64,000 bases of DNA from Channallabes apus (taxonomy: Eukaryota > Chordata > Actinopteri > Siluriformes > Clariidae). The DNA lies in NCBI GenBank assembly GCA_030522415.1, contig CM060114.1:25319304-25383303 (forward strand), read 5' to 3'. The notes beneath the pieces were generated by a model. It was not told the DNA's origin and did no database searches. It saw only the letters and a program-made list of their open reading frames with translations. The position numbers and the translations under genes are program-made. How positions within the stretch are numbered: position 1 is the stretch's first letter; each line of letters starts with the position of its first letter. Positions 22,714 through 34,258 of this stretch are shown here, piece by piece.

Positions 22714-23847
22714 AGTACGATATGATGGTTTGTACAGAGAAGGAAATAAAGAGTTCCATTGTGTCTTTAGAGAAAGATTTAGAGAAAGCGTACGACAGGG
22801 TGCCGAGAGAGGAGCTGTGGTGCTGTATGAGGAAGTCTGGAGTGGCGGGGAAGTATGTTAGAGTGGTTCAGGACATGTATGAGAGCGCTAAGACAGTGGT
22901 AAGATGTGCTGTAGGTGTGACAGAAGAGTTCAAGGTGGAGGTGGGTGTGCATCAAGGATCAGCTCTAAACCCCTTTTTGTTTGCTCTGATGATGGACATG
23001 ATGACAGATGAGGTTAGACAGGAGTCTCCATGGACTATGATGTTTGCAGATGACATTGTGCTTTGTAGTGAGAGCAGGGAACAGGTGGGGGAAAATTTGG
23101 AGAGGTGGAGGTATGTTCTGGAAAGCAGAGGAATGAAGGTTAGCCGCAGCAAGACGGAATACATACATGTGTGTGAATGAGAGGGACCCAAGAGGAACGG
23201 GGAGGCTACAGGGAGAAGAGGTAAAGAAGGTGCAGGACTTTAACGGAGAGTTTTCAACGGATTCCGATTTCAACGGAGAGTGCTCAAAGGAGGTGAAGAG
23301 GCACGTACAGGCAGGTTGGAATGGGTGGAGAAAAGTGTCAGGTGTGTTGTGCGATAAAAGAGTATCAGCGAGAATGAAAGGAAAGGTGTACAGGACAGTG
23401 GTGAGACCAGCGATGCTCCACGGCTTAGAGACAGTGGCACTGAAGAAAAGACAGGAGGCAGAGTTGGAGGTAGCAGAGCTGAAGAGGTTGAGGTTCTCTT
23501 TGGGAGTGACAAGGATGGATAGGATCAAGAATGAGTTCATCAGAGGGACAACCCATGTTAGATGTTTTGGAGATAAAGTCAGAGAGGCCAGATTGAGGTG
23601 GTTTGGACATGTTCAGAGGAGAGATGGTGAATATATCGGTAGGAGGATGCTGAGGTTGGAGCTGCCAGGCAGGCGGTCTAGAGGAAGACCAAAGAGGAGA
23701 TTTATGGATGCAGTGAGAGAGGACATGAAGTCAGTCGGTGTGAGAAAAGAGGATGCAGAGGATAGGGTTAGATGGAGGCAGATGATTCGCTGTGGCGACC
23801 CCTGAAAGGGAACAGCCAAAAGACAAAGAAGAGTACGATATGATGGT
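22714..23847 (+). mobile_element. 5'-truncated RTE-like LINE with 16-bp TSD
   Basis: The insertion occupies 22730-23831 and is flanked by a perfect 16-base duplication agtacgatatgatggt (22714-22729 and 23832-23847). The coding part matches the fuller element on minus at 44380-47154. The tail finishes ggaacagccaaaagacaaagaag, as in RTE-type elements. The 5' end is lost upstream of the RT palm. Confidence 0.85.
22755..23805 (+). pseudogene. RTE-like reverse transcriptase C-terminal half
   Basis: Carries EKAYDRVPREELW, the active site MMFADDIVLC, and the C-terminal region RRSRGRPKRRFMDAVREDMK ending RWRQMIRCGDP. Two overlapping frames are needed. The break near 23165 is caused by a 4-base repeat (acatacat, where the other copy's reading needs one acat). 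The region around 23240-23280 also carries a small rearrangement (a duplicated tttcaacgga). Non-functional. Confidence 0.8.
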
Positions 23848-24207
23848 AACTTATAGGATTAGAACTAAACCATGGCTGTAAAGGATGAACTGTAAATGGT
23901 TTTCATTTACCACCTAAATTTCTGAAATATCTCTGACTTTACCTCTGATTTTAATGCAGCTTTAAAAGTTATTACTAGAATGGCCTCTCATAGTGGATTC
24001 TATCTTACACTTAGAGGTGGGTAGAGTAGCCAAAAAATGCACTCAAGTAAGAGTAGCTGTACTTCAAAATAATATTACTCGAATAGAAGTAAAAAGTAGT
24101 TCTTCAAAATATTACTCTTGTAATGAGTAACTATTTCAATCGTAATGTCCTAGGTTTTTTTATTTATTTAATTTTTTTTTTGAAATGATAATAATTATAT
24201 ATTACTG

Positions 24208-24480
24208 TAGGGTTGGACAATGAAACTGAAACACCTGGTTTTAGCGAGATGCGCACCAACAATTTGTCCTCTTTTGAACTCTGATACAGTATGTTACCAT
24301 AATGTTGAAGGGATTGCATTATTTTAAGCACTGTGCTATTACTCTGCTAATTAAACGTTCACACTCTGCTCTTACTGGTGGAATGTGCAATCAATGAATA
24401 TTGGCCACTAGGCTGGTCAAATTTAGCCATGAAACCAACACTAAACTGGCCATTGTTTCAGTTTCATTGTCCAACCCCTG
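24208..24480. mobile_element. small TIR element (MITE)
   Basis: About 270 bases with inverted ends agggttggacaatgaaactg and its complement at 24455-24478. No coding capacity. Nested in the 24012-26407 element. Confidence 0.65.
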
Positions 24481-24501
24481 TGTGCGTGTACTGTATATAT
24501 A

Positions 24502-25030
24502 CACTACCGTTCAAAAGTTTTAGAACACTAAATTTCTTTGTTTTTGTTTAGTGATTTATTTTCTACATTCTACAACAATACTGGGGATTTCAAAACTCTA
24601 AAATAACACATATGTAATTAGGTAATTACGTAACAACAACAAAAACAACAGTTAGTTGTCATTTTAAGACACAGAGGTCAGCCTTTCTGTAATAGTTCCT
24701 GCAAGAACAGTAAATCCGTCAAGCACCATAATGAAACTGGCTCTCATGAAGACCATCCCAGGAGGGCGAGACCAAAACCTACCTCTGCCACAGACGAGAA
24801 GTTCATTTAGAGTTATCAGCCTGAAAAATGACCAATTAACGGCACCTCAGATTAGAGGCGTTATGAAGTCTTTACAGAGCAGAAGTAGCAGAAACATCTC
24901 AATATCAACTGTTCAAAGGAGATTAATGCATTTTTTTGACGCCTTCAGCATTCCTTTACAATGTAGAAAGAAATAAAAACAGGAACGATCATTGAGTTAG
25001 AAAGTGACCCCAAACTTCTGAACGGTAGTT
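24502..25030 (+). mobile_element. Tc1-like non-autonomous element
   Basis: Inverted ends cactaccgttcaaaagttt and aaacttctgaacggtagtt flank about 530 bases. The interior frame (24731-24976) gives ISISTVQRRLM, reminiscent of the helix-turn-helix part of Tc1 transposases, but no DDE core remains. Related remnants lie at 4135-4425 and 54785-55015. Confidence 0.6.
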
Positions 25031-25038
25031 TGTATATA

Positions 25039-25850
25039 TAGGTGAAACTCAAAAAATTAGAATATTGTGCAAGTTCATTCATTTCAAATTAAAAGTGACA
25101 CTAATATATGAGATAGACTCATTACATTACATGCAAAGCAAGATAGTTCAAGCCGTGATCTGTCATAATTGAGATGATTGTGGCTTACAGCTCATGAAAA
25201 CCCCAAAAATCTCAGAAAATTTGAATATTGTGAAAAGGTTCAATATTCTAGGCTCAAATATTCTGTCCCACTCTAATCAACTAATTAAGCCATAACACCT
25301 GCAAAGGGTTCCTGAACCTTTAAATGGTCTCTCAGTCTGGTTCAGTAAGAAGCACAATCATGGAAAAGACCTCTGACCTGAAAGTTGTGCAGAAAATCAC
25401 CATCGACATCCTCCATAAAGAGGGAAAGCCTCAAAAGGCAATTGCAAAAGAAGTTGGATTTTACCAAAGTGCTGTATCAAAGCACATTAATAGAAATTTA
25501 TGTGGAAGGGAAAAGTGTGGAAGAAAAATGTGTACAAGCAGCTGGGATGACCACATCTTGGAGAGGATTGTCGGGAAAAGGCCATTCAAAAGTGTTAGGG
25601 ACTTTCACAAGGAGTGGACTGAAGCTGGAGTCAGTACATCACGAGCCACCACACAGACGGATCCTGGACATGGGCTTCAAATGTCATATTCCTCTTGTCA
25701 AGTCGCTCCTGAACAACAAACAACGTCAGAAGCGTCTGGGCTAAAGAAAAAAGAACTGGTCTGTTGCTCAGTGGTCCAAAGTCATCTTTACTGATAAAAG
25801 CAACTTTTGCATTTCATTTGGAAACAAAGATGCAAATATGTGGAACGAAT
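25039..25850 (+). mobile_element. Tc1-like element, 3'-truncated
   Basis: The left inverted repeat (aggtgaaactcaaaaaattagaatattg) is followed by an N-terminal transposase frame. Sequence switches at about 25840-25855 to the right end of the pogo-like family. The right half of the Tc1 element is gone. Confidence 0.65.
25360..25850 (+). pseudogene. Tc1-like transposase, N-terminal part
   Basis: Opens MEKTSDLKVVQKITIDILHK, homologous to the other Tc1 copies, with paired helix-turn-helix domains and GREKCGRKMC. Unlike the copies at 8.4-9.1 kb and 35.6-36.4 kb it keeps the segment after 'DMGFKCHIP' (KSLLNNKQRQKRLG and AQWSKVIFTD), so it shows what the other two have lost. Frameshifts occur near 25650 and 25745, and the expected SDES is T-D-K-S here. 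The protein stops where pogo-like sequence starts. Confidence 0.7.
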
Positions 25851-25965
25851 ATTTGTGTTTCCATAATTTTTTTAATGGGAAGATTCTCTTTAATTTACGA
25901 GTGTATTGATATACAAACCTGCTTCCGTAATGAATTGTGCTCGCAATCCAAGGTTCTGTAATCAC
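25850..25965 (+). repeat. pogo-like element, right-end fragment
   Basis: Matches the right terminus of the element at 2974-4042 ('gtggaacgaat...tttccataat', 'cttccgtaatgaattgtgctcgcaatccaaggt'). Confidence 0.6.
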
Positions 25966-26407
25966 ACAAAAATTTTAAAGCATTCTATACTGACCGCAAG
26001 ACTGTACACTAACCGCAAGATCTCACTAGTAGCAGCATGGATTTATGAGTGTTCCGCGAAATTAGAGAAAGATGCAGACACTTTTGTTTGCACATGCACA
26101 GTAAGCATATGTAGGATGGATTCACAGGTACGATGATAGAACACCAGCTGTTGACCTGATTGGTCAAACGGAGTCATGTGATTACTGTTGCTGCGTCTGA
26201 TTGGTGAAACAGTCAGGCTGTAGATCCACCGGCTGCATGTGTAGAATAAACGAGTCAAGTGTAGCGGAATGAAGCGGAGTAAGAGTAGCGTTTCTTCTTC
26301 ACAAATCTAATCAAATAAAAGTAAGACGTAAAACTACTCATAGAAGTAATTTTTTTTAAAAGTTACTCAAGTAAATGTAACAGAGTAAATGTTACTACCC
26401 ACCTCTG

Positions 26408-27300
26408 CTTACGCCTACTTAAGCAGCATTTACGGTATCTCGACTGTCTACCGTGACCAATCCCATGGCCTCTTGTGTCAACCGGTTGACAACGTGGATA
26501 TATGCCAATTTTTTAAATGTGGAAATGATAATCAAAACAAATTCCATACTGGTTTTCATCTAAACTCTTAATGGTGATTAATACACTATGTTTTTTCACA
26601 TTGGCCACTACACTGTGCACCATAATTTGAGCAAAAGTTGCTCAAACTAAGAATGAGAGAGTTTATTTTTCCCTTTGGTCAGGCAGTGTAATTTTTTTTA
26701 ATGTGCACATGTAAAATCAATCTACACACTGCTTCTCTTTGTGTCTACGTTTAAGTTAGAATGAAAGAATATGAACTCCATTTAACAAACAACAAGGCAT
26801 TGCAAGAATGCTGACGTTATTGTAACTCCCTCTTTGCACATATGAACGACTTGGCATTAGACTAAACTCATACTGAAACAGGAAACTTATTATTTCTAAC
26901 TGAATTAAATGTGAATAAACTGTGCTAAAGTGTACAACAGTCCCATTGTTCAGTGAGGTTAAATTCCAGATGGAAAAATTTTGACTGAACTGAGGAAATT
27001 AAGCTGTGTTGTTTTTTTTTTCTTTTTCCTGCTCATGAATTTTTTACCACTCGTAATAAGGCCAAAAACATTAAACTGTTGCCACAGAAAAGTAAAATAA
27101 TTACTCCAGTATGAAAGGGAGTTCAGCCCTCAACTTTCAACAACCACTTTATTTTTAAGGGACACTACTATGGAAAAGAAAATTGGATATACTTTAGTGT
27201 AGTCAATGTGCAGGTTGTATAGCAGTACCTATTTACTGTCCTCTAAAAATAACTCAACATACTGACTTTATTGTCAGGATAACTGGCAACGAAAATACTG
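26408..27300. other. intergenic, nothing recognised
   Basis: No exon or repeat structure seen. Confidence 0.35.
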
Positions 27301-27307
27301 TAAGTAC

Positions 27308-27420
27308 ACCCTACAGTAAGTCAGGGATCGGCAACCTTAAACACTAAAGACCCATTTGGACCCGTTTCCCAAAGAAAAGAAAACACCAGGACGCACAAAA
27401 ACATTTTGACTAAAATGGAG
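27308..27420 (+). repeat. TIR-type repeat end, copy 2
   Basis: Related to 2815-2915 ('ggatcggcaaccttaaacac...gacccatttggacccgtttccc'). An orphan end of a probable hAT-type element. Confidence 0.45.
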
Positions 27421-28498
27421 ATAACACTGCATACTGTATATCGTTTTTAAGCTTTATGTTATGTATATAAAAGATACTATAGTATGTTGCATTTTATGAA
27501 ATCAGTGAACTGCTACAGAGAAAATAAAATTGCATGCAATTTATGCAATCTACTTTTGTGTGACATCATCCTTTTATTGCGTGAACTGGAGCGTGCAGTC
27601 AGCAGTCAACAACAAAACTGGAGCTTGAAAAAAATATTATTTGTTTATTATCATTATTATCGACATCATATTAATATGAGACAATAATTTAAACTTTAAT
27701 TAAAACAATATTTATTTTATATTATATAGTCTAGTAATATGTACATCTTTAATCAATTATTATTATTATTATTATTATTTTATCAATTACTGTATCATTA
27801 TTATCAATAATATGGAGGAAGTGATGTCAGCGCTGGTGCCTTTGCAGAGTTCAGAATGGTGGAGTTTTGTCAAAGGGAAGTTCTCTTCACCAACATTCAC
27901 TGCAAAAGGAGTAGAGAGCAACCTGTAAAGTAAACTTTAAAATGAAGTGCTCAGGGCTTGAAAAGCTCTTTTTTAAAAAAAATTTATTAAATCACAAACT
28001 CGAAAAACTCAATAAATTGCGTGCTGACGGGGGTGAGGCATATGTTGAGCGACAAAATTAAACATGTTTTATTTTAATGTTACAAACTCGCCATAATATT
28101 CTAATTTAGAATTACATTTGAAAAAACAAACAAGCTACAGTAAAATAAATTTCAATTAAATACTCATTAGTTTCCCTGCCCTAAGTGAACATGTCAAAAC
28201 TGTGTCCAAAGTGTCAATAGTTTTTGTGAGCACCAGGGCCTTCATCCTCCTGGGCTTGGAATTCACCAGAGCTGCAAATGCAAAACAGATCCTCTTCCAC
28301 TACTGATTTCATGGAGCTGATGGATGTTAGACACATGGCGCTTCGCCACAAATCCCACTTGAGGACTCCACACACGTGCTCAGTAGGGCTCAGGTCTGGA
28401 GACATACTTGTACATTGTAAAAATGTACAGTTGTTATCACTCAGGGTGTACTTACTATTGTTTCCAAATTTTGACAATAATGGCTGTACTGTATGTTG
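27421..28498. other. intergenic, AT-rich
   Basis: A TTA trinucleotide run lies at 27757-27780. On minus, 28214-28460 reads like a badly decayed Tc1-type transposase C-terminus (SPDLSPTEHVCGVLKWDL resembles the SPDLNPIE...W motif). Confidence 0.4.
28214..28470 (-). pseudogene. decayed Tc1-like transposase C-terminal fragment
   Basis: The frame contains SPDLSPTEHVCGVLKWDLW, which parallels the conserved SPDLNPIENLW...LK of Tc1 transposases with the catalytic Glu in T-E. No inverted repeats are recognised around it. Old remnant. Confidence 0.5.
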
Positions 28499-30000
28499 AG
28501 TTACAGCAGTGGTTCTCAAAGTGTGGGGCGCGCCCCACTAGTGGGGAATACAGACATGACAGGTGGGGCGCAATGAACGGGAGGAAATTAGTGGAAAATA
28601 ATAGGAAAAAACTAAACAATCACACACAAATAAATGGATCATTAATACAAATACTGTAAATTTAAAATAACATCAGTTGTGGGCCGGCAGAAAAAGTGGA
28701 ACCATAGTGCAACAATAATGGTTTAACGTCGGGCCAACTTGAGCAGCGCTGCTCGAATCACAAACTTGCGCGACCCACTGGGCAGCGCTGCGCGACTCTG
28801 ACAGAAATAAACCGCGCCGACCATCAAAGTACATTTTACCCCGCTGGGATGCGCACGTACAAACCAGGCATGGCAAGGCGGACTGCTCTGAAATTTTAAA
28901 TTGTTTTTAAATAAAAACACAGTGGGTCGCGCAGGTTTGTGATTCGAGCGGCTCTGCGCGACCCACCGGGCTGCGCAAATAAACCAGATCATCACTGCGC
29001 TATCCAGATAGTAGCGCTGCGCTGTATTTGGGCAGATATTACGTTCAATTGGCTGCCGCGGTTTCGTCCCACTTTTGATGTGTTTGGCTTCACATTAGAG
29101 GTGGGTGATACTGCAAAATTTTGTATCGATCCGATACCGATATTTACAGGGCCAATATCGCCGATACCGATATTTATTTTATTTTTAGCACACAATATAA
29201 ATTACATCTACAAAATTATACATTTTAGTCTATAGCCTATCCACAATCCTATAACAATCCTATTGTGTCCCTTCCATGGTTAAATTAAACACACACACAC
29301 CGTGAACACACACACAGCGCAGTGCAGTTATTTGTTAATCTTAGTTTTGATTAAATAACATTAATGAAGATTTAAAAATATTGTAAAAAAAAAAAAAAAA
29401 AAAGTATTATTCATTTTTAGTTGTCTATTAATACATTGTTAACAAATGACACTTTATTTGTAAAGTGTTACCATTTTTCAACACCGGCAAAATAATCACT
29501 TTAATTTTAATATAAAACCACAGTTTTACAAAAAATACCACAGTTAAACTATGGTTAGTGTAAGCATTGTTAATTTGTGGTTTATATTACCCATGGTTAC
29601 GTTTTTACAACAACTATGGTGATGACACTTCATGCTGAAGATCCATTATGACTATAAACATATTGTTTCCCAGTGTTAACTACCTGGGAAAAGGACTCTG
29701 CCAGTGACTTCTGTCTCGCTGCCGGGGGGCGGGGCTCTGACTGAAAGATTTACCTCCTGTCTTTCTCTTTGTAGTTCCGACCTATCTTTGTCATGTCATT
29801 TATGACACCTTTTTACAGACGTCGCAATTTGCTGTGTTTTCATTCACAGCAGTAAAATACTGTACCTCTACACAGCGCTCCGTTTTTTATCTGCCGACTC
29901 CGTGATACCAAGTCAGACACACACCGCGCTCTCACTCTCTCTGCAGCTGCTTGTTTTAGGCGCTGCTGAGTCACGTGATGGTTAAGGCAACAAAACAATA

Positions 30001-30345
30001 GGTTACTTGCGTAACCCCGGTTCTCTGATAGCATTAAGTGAGGTGTCTCACTATGGGATACGCCCCTTCCGCGTATTCTTCAGAAGCCCTATTACATTAC
30101 GCCAGCCCCAATTGGCTGGCAGATGTGACGTTGTGCCCTGGCGTGGCCTTCCCTCCCCCCGTATAAAGGGGGCAGCACTATGTCACTTCGCTATTCAAAA
30201 CAAGCAACCTCTTCCTCGCTTCACACAGCAAGGAGGGTGATCTGGTGAGACACCTCACTTAATGCTATCAGAGAACCGGGGTTACGCAAGTAACCTCTTG
30301 TTCTCTTTCAAGCATACGTTTCTGTGTCTCACTATGGGATATCCT
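30001..30345. repeat. left ITR and internal complementary region of DIRS
   Basis: 30001-30052 (ggttacttgcgtaaccccgg...) is exactly mirrored at 30244-30294. 30299-30340 mirrors the right end of the element at 33551-33590. Such circular-junction sequences are thought to let DIRS elements regenerate their ends during replication. Confidence 0.8.
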
Positions 30346-30417
30346 AACTCCCGTATTGTCAGATAGCCTGTCTTGAAGTCTGCCAACCATAACCACCACA
30401 TTCAGGGCTGAACGAAT

Positions 30418-31885
30418 TTAGTTTGTAGATTCTGTGCTTACACTCAGTACTGCGTGAGCTAGAGTCTGAGCTGTAACATCTAGTTTATAAAATCTGGCGA
30501 ATGTGTGCGGCGATGACCAGTTCGCCGCTTCACAGATATCCTGTAATGTGACTCCTTTAAATAGAGCCCATGAACTTGACATTCCCCTTGTTGAGTGCGC
30601 GCGTAAACCAGTTGGGGGTTCGAGACCCTTACTGGAGTATGCCAGCGAAATAGCCTCCACTATCCAATGCGATAAACATTGCTTAGTCATCGGCTTCCCC
30701 GTGCTAGGTTTCATCCAAGAAACGAACAGCTGATCGCTCTCCCTTAAACCTCTGGTTCGCTCTGTATAGATGCGTAAAGCGCGCACCGGGCACAGTGTAT
30801 TTAACTTTTGCTGCTCTGATGATGCAAAAGGGGGAGGATGAAAGGCCCTCGGCTCAAGAGGGCTTATAGCATTAATGACTTTAGGCATGAATGCCGGATT
30901 AGGTTTCATAACTACTCCCGCATTCCCAGACATGAACTGTAAACATGCTGGATGCACAGAAAACGCATGAATCTCACTCACGCGCTTCGCTGAGACCAAA
31001 GCAATTAATAGCGCAGTCTTGAAAGACAGTGCCTTGAAATCAATCTTGTCTAGCGGTTCAAATGGGGACGTAGACAATGCATCAAGCACCAATCCCAAGT
31101 CCCATGATGGGGTAAGTGGTTTTGAAACCGGCAGGGCGCGGCGCGCGCCCTTCATGAATCTGCATATCAGGGGATGTTGCCCCACTGTTTTATTATCAAA
31201 ACCAATGTGGCATGCAGATATAGCAGCCAGGAACACTTTTATGGTTGAGAACGCTCTGCCTTTATCTATCATTTCCTGAAGAAATGAAAGAATCACTGCC
31301 ACTGAACACTGAAAGGGAATCTCGTGTCTAGCTGTGCACCAGCGCTCAAACACATTCCATTTGCAATCGTAGAGAGACCTAGTCGATGCTGCTCTGGCGT
31401 TCTGTATGGTCTTGATGACACTGTCAGGCAGGCCAGTCTTACTTAAATTGGACCACTCACAGGCCAGGCCCATAGTGCCAGTCGTTCCGGGTGAGGGTGG
31501 AAGATCTCCCCCCCCTCTTGTGACAGGAGGTCTCTGCGCTGCGGGAGAGACCACGGTTCGTCGTACAGCATATGCATGATCTCCGCAAGCCAGTGTTTTC
31601 CTGGCCATCTCGGAGCTATTAGTATTATTTTCATACCTTCCTCCCTTACTCTGCAGAGAGTTGGTGATATCAGCGCTATTGGCGGGAACGCGTATAGGAG
31701 AGTGCAAGGCCACTCGTGTGCTAGCGCATCTATTCCCAGGGGTGCGCTCCGGTCCTTCAGGGAAAAGAACAGGTGACATTGGGCGTTGCCTTTGGACCCT
31801 TTCGATCACTTCGCTGTTCAGTTTCCACTCCCCATAGGGGGGATTTCCCCTGGACAGCAGATCTGCGCCCCGATTCAGCCACACC
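30418..31885 (-). pseudogene. DIRS tyrosine recombinase and RNase H tail
   Basis: The end of a minus-strand frame running to 30418. The C-terminal about 330 residues are a tyrosine recombinase: KTIQNARAASTRSLYDCKW at the core-binding domain, Arg in SAKRVSEIHAF, His-x-x-Arg in LRAHSTRGMSS and the nucleophile Tyr in FARFYKLDV, a complete R-H-R-Y set. Upstream, LNRGADLLSRGNPPYGEWKL is the tail of the RNase H region, and a neighbouring frame (31634-31443) preserves APRWPGKHWLAEIM, known from the end of DIRS pol. The recombinase itself looks intact; its fusion to gag sequence upstream is the product of a deletion. Confidence 0.8.
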
Positions 31886-33371
31886 CTGAGGCTGAGACGC
31901 AGGCTGGGTCGTCTGAGCTGCCGCTGGCTGATAGCTCCTTCTCTGCCAGGGAGCTCTCTGCTCCACGACTCCGCTTTGGCCAGCTGCACTCGTAGTCGGT
32001 CTCTGCCGTTTTGGAATGCGATAGCTGGGGGGAGGGCGGGCTGTGACCTGCGCAAAGGACTGTCGAAACGGCGGGGGGGGGGTGCCGCTTGTGCCTTCCT
32101 GGGCATGCAGAGCTGTAGCGCTTCGTCATCCCGCTTTTTTTCCTCGCATCTCTTCTGCATGCGGGTCAGAGCCGAGCCGAAGATGCCTTCTGTCTCCACC
32201 GGTGCGTCCAGGATTGACTCCTTCTCTCTGTCAGAGAGATTCGTCAGATTGAGCCACCGTCCTCTTTCCTGGATGACCATAGTGGCCATAGCCTCAGGGA
32301 GAGATCCGTAACGACACAGATCTCCTCCCAATGTGTCTGACCTGGTGTGGTCGAGGCTTCGTCCTGCAGCTCCGCTTGGTATGCGGTCAGCAAGGAGGTT
32401 GCATTCAGGGCTCTGGCACAGAGAGCGACTGCCTTGTATGCGCGTTCCGTCATGCTCGACTGAAACCGCTCTGCTTTCGATGGCAGCGACGGATTTGCAG
32501 CCGCCGCGTGTCCCGGGAGCAGGTGCGCAGCCACTAGCTGTTCCATGGGGGGCATTCGGAAAAGTCCTGCCTTTTCCATCCCGTCCACGTCGAGTGCAGA
32601 CCCTCCCTGCACTGGCACCTTGCTGGTGAACGGTTTGTCCTTCCAAGTTACCGCGAGCTCCTCCAGGAGCTCTGGGAAGACAGGAAGGAGCTGCCGTGCC
32701 GCCCGTTTTGCTCTCGGCAGCCTCTTGCCCTCATAGCGAGACTTTGCAGTCTCCGCTACCACGTTCGGCCACTGGATGTCCAACTTCTCAGCGGCGCGTT
32801 TGCACACGTCCTGTAAGTCGACGCTAAGAATCGGGGATGGTGCCCCGTCCATAGCTCCAGCGGCTCCCGTCGCAGCAAGAGGTTGCTCCGAGTGCACGGG
32901 TGGGAGGAAGGGGGAGTCCTCGAAATCCTCCTCTTCCTCCGATAGGAGAAAGTCGGACTGGCCGTCTTCCTCAAAGTCAAGCTCGCCTTCCTCCTCGTCA
33001 GTGCTGACCACTCCGGGCAGAGGGGCGCAGGCGTCGAGCTGTTCACCCCACGATAAAGCTGCTGTGGTGGGCAGCTCTACAGGGATGGATACCTGTGGGG
33101 TGGTAGCTGGAATGGGGCTAGGTGAAAGGAGCGGGTCGAGGCCTGACAGGCTAGCTTGGCGCGCTAGCCTGCGACGAAGTCTCTTTTTCGTGAAGCGCGC
33201 GCAGTGCTCGCAGGCACCGGGGTTGTCGACCGCTAGTTGGGCGTGTTTCAGCCCAAGACAAGCCGAGCAGACCTGGTGTGAGTCCTTGCTCGAGATTTTA
33301 TTCCTACATAAGCAGAGTCGCGCGTCTCCTCCTTCCCTAGCCTTAGCCGTCTGCATTGCTGCAGCCATGAT
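31886..33371 (-). pseudogene. DIRS gag-like frame, frameshifted
   Basis: From about ATG 33371 the frame carries a Cys-rich head (CLCRNKISSKDSHQVCSACL, GACEHCARF), an acidic stretch (STDEEEGELDFEEDG) and a conserved gag core (PMEQLVAAHLLPGHAAAA, MTERAYKAVALCARALNA). Near 32300 it shifts into the next frame, which continues with AMATMVIQERGRWLNLTNLS and DAPVETEGIFG. At about 31885 it meets RNase H tail sequence directly: RT and most of RNase H are missing. DIRS gag frames of this type are well known in fish. Confidence 0.75.
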
Positions 33372-33837
33372 ACTCAATATAGGCTTCTGGTGTGAAGCGA
33401 GAAGAGGTTTTTGAATAGCGAAGTGACGTAGTGCTGCCCCCTTTATACGGGGGGAGGGAAGGCCACGCCAGGGCACAACGTCACATCTGCCAGCCAATTG
33501 GGGCTGGCGTAATGTAATAGGGCTTCTGAAGAATACGCGGAAGGGGCGTATCCCATAGTGAGACACCGAAACATATGCTTGAAAGAGAACACAGCAGAGC
33601 AGGGAGGGGTGGACAATGTGCGCGACGTGTGAAAGGAGCTGCATAAGAGAAAGAGTTATATACAAGCGCATTTTAAATATTATATTTCATGCAAAATAAA
33701 TAAAATCACGGGTTTAAAAAAAAGCCCTTAATATCGATATTTTGACTTTTGGATCAATCATTTTCGATACAACCCCTAGAATCGATAGTATCGATATTAA
33801 GGATCGATACGCCCACCCCTACTTCACATACACTTCG

Positions 33838-34258
33838 ACAATGGAAGAAGACGGTGCAGCAGCAGTGAGTTTGCTTACATGTGACGAAACCAACAACGAG
33901 GAGATTGTAAAGAAAAAAGGTGCATCGTCTGTGGTGTGGAATTGGTTTGGGTATAAGAAAAGTGATACGAATGAGATGAACGTGATTTGCAAGGTACGCA
34001 AGTGCACTGTTTTAACAAGTGGTGGAAACACGTCAAACCTTTTCTATCATCTGAAATCATCTGAAAGTTAAAAAAAAATGCGGCAAACCTCAGCAATTCA
34101 CAGTTTATATAAAATTACATTATGTAAAACTGTTTCTTTGTGCTTGAATTTTTATTTATGTATTTTCAGATACAAATTGCTATATTGTGATATATATCGT
34201 TATCGAGGTAGAAAATTGCTTCTACCGTGATAGAAGATTTTGGTTATATCGCCCACCC
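33838..34258 (+). pseudogene. BED zinc-finger start of a second hAT transposase
   Basis: ATG 33841 opens an acidic lead and then SVVWNWFGYKKSDTNEMNVI...GGNTSNLFYHLK, a BED zinc finger (W-W-F, C, H pattern) as found at the start of hAT transposases. The frame stops after 77 codons. The sequence then jumps to a hAT-like right end, ctaccgtgatagaagatttt...atcgcccacccct, so this is an internally deleted element. Its left end was not found. Confidence 0.6.

Larger units (their letters stand above)
24012..26407. mobile_element. hAT-like element filled with other insertions
   Basis: The ends tagaggtgggtagagtagcc (24012) and ...gttactacccacctctg (26407) are inverted. Flanking 8-mers cttacact and cttacgcc agree at 6 of 8 positions. 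The arms are rich in 'agtaaaagtaa'-type motifs, as in the fragment at 63085-63250. The interior holds a small TIR element, a Tc1 MITE, a truncated Tc1 and the end of a pogo-like element. Confidence 0.5.
29998..33590 (-). mobile_element. DIRS-type tyrosine-recombinase retrotransposon, deleted
   Basis: 3.6 kb with inverted repeats (30043-30230 versus 33413-33567) instead of LTRs. An internal complementary region at 30244-30345 is the complement of the left outer end (30001-30052) and of the right outer end (33559-33590), the split-repeat layout of DIRS elements. It encodes gag and a tyrosine recombinase on minus but has lost the reverse transcriptase. No target duplication is present: the empty-site copy near 40,000 reads straight across with only 'aca' microhomology. 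Confidence 0.8.
29088..33829. mobile_element. hAT MITE carrying a DIRS element
   Basis: Ends tagaggtggg (29096) and cccaccccta (33821) are inverted, flanked by the 8-bp duplication cttcacat (29088-29095 and 33822-33829). The arms ('tatcgatccgatacc', 'aatatcgatattttgac') match a second, unoccupied copy at 39433-40232, which gives the pre-insertion state of the DIRS site. Confidence 0.8.

Noticed and set aside
32776..33414. 212-codon Ser-rich frame on +
   Set aside because: Antisense shadow of the DIRS gag-like frame; Ser runs mirror its acidic stretch.
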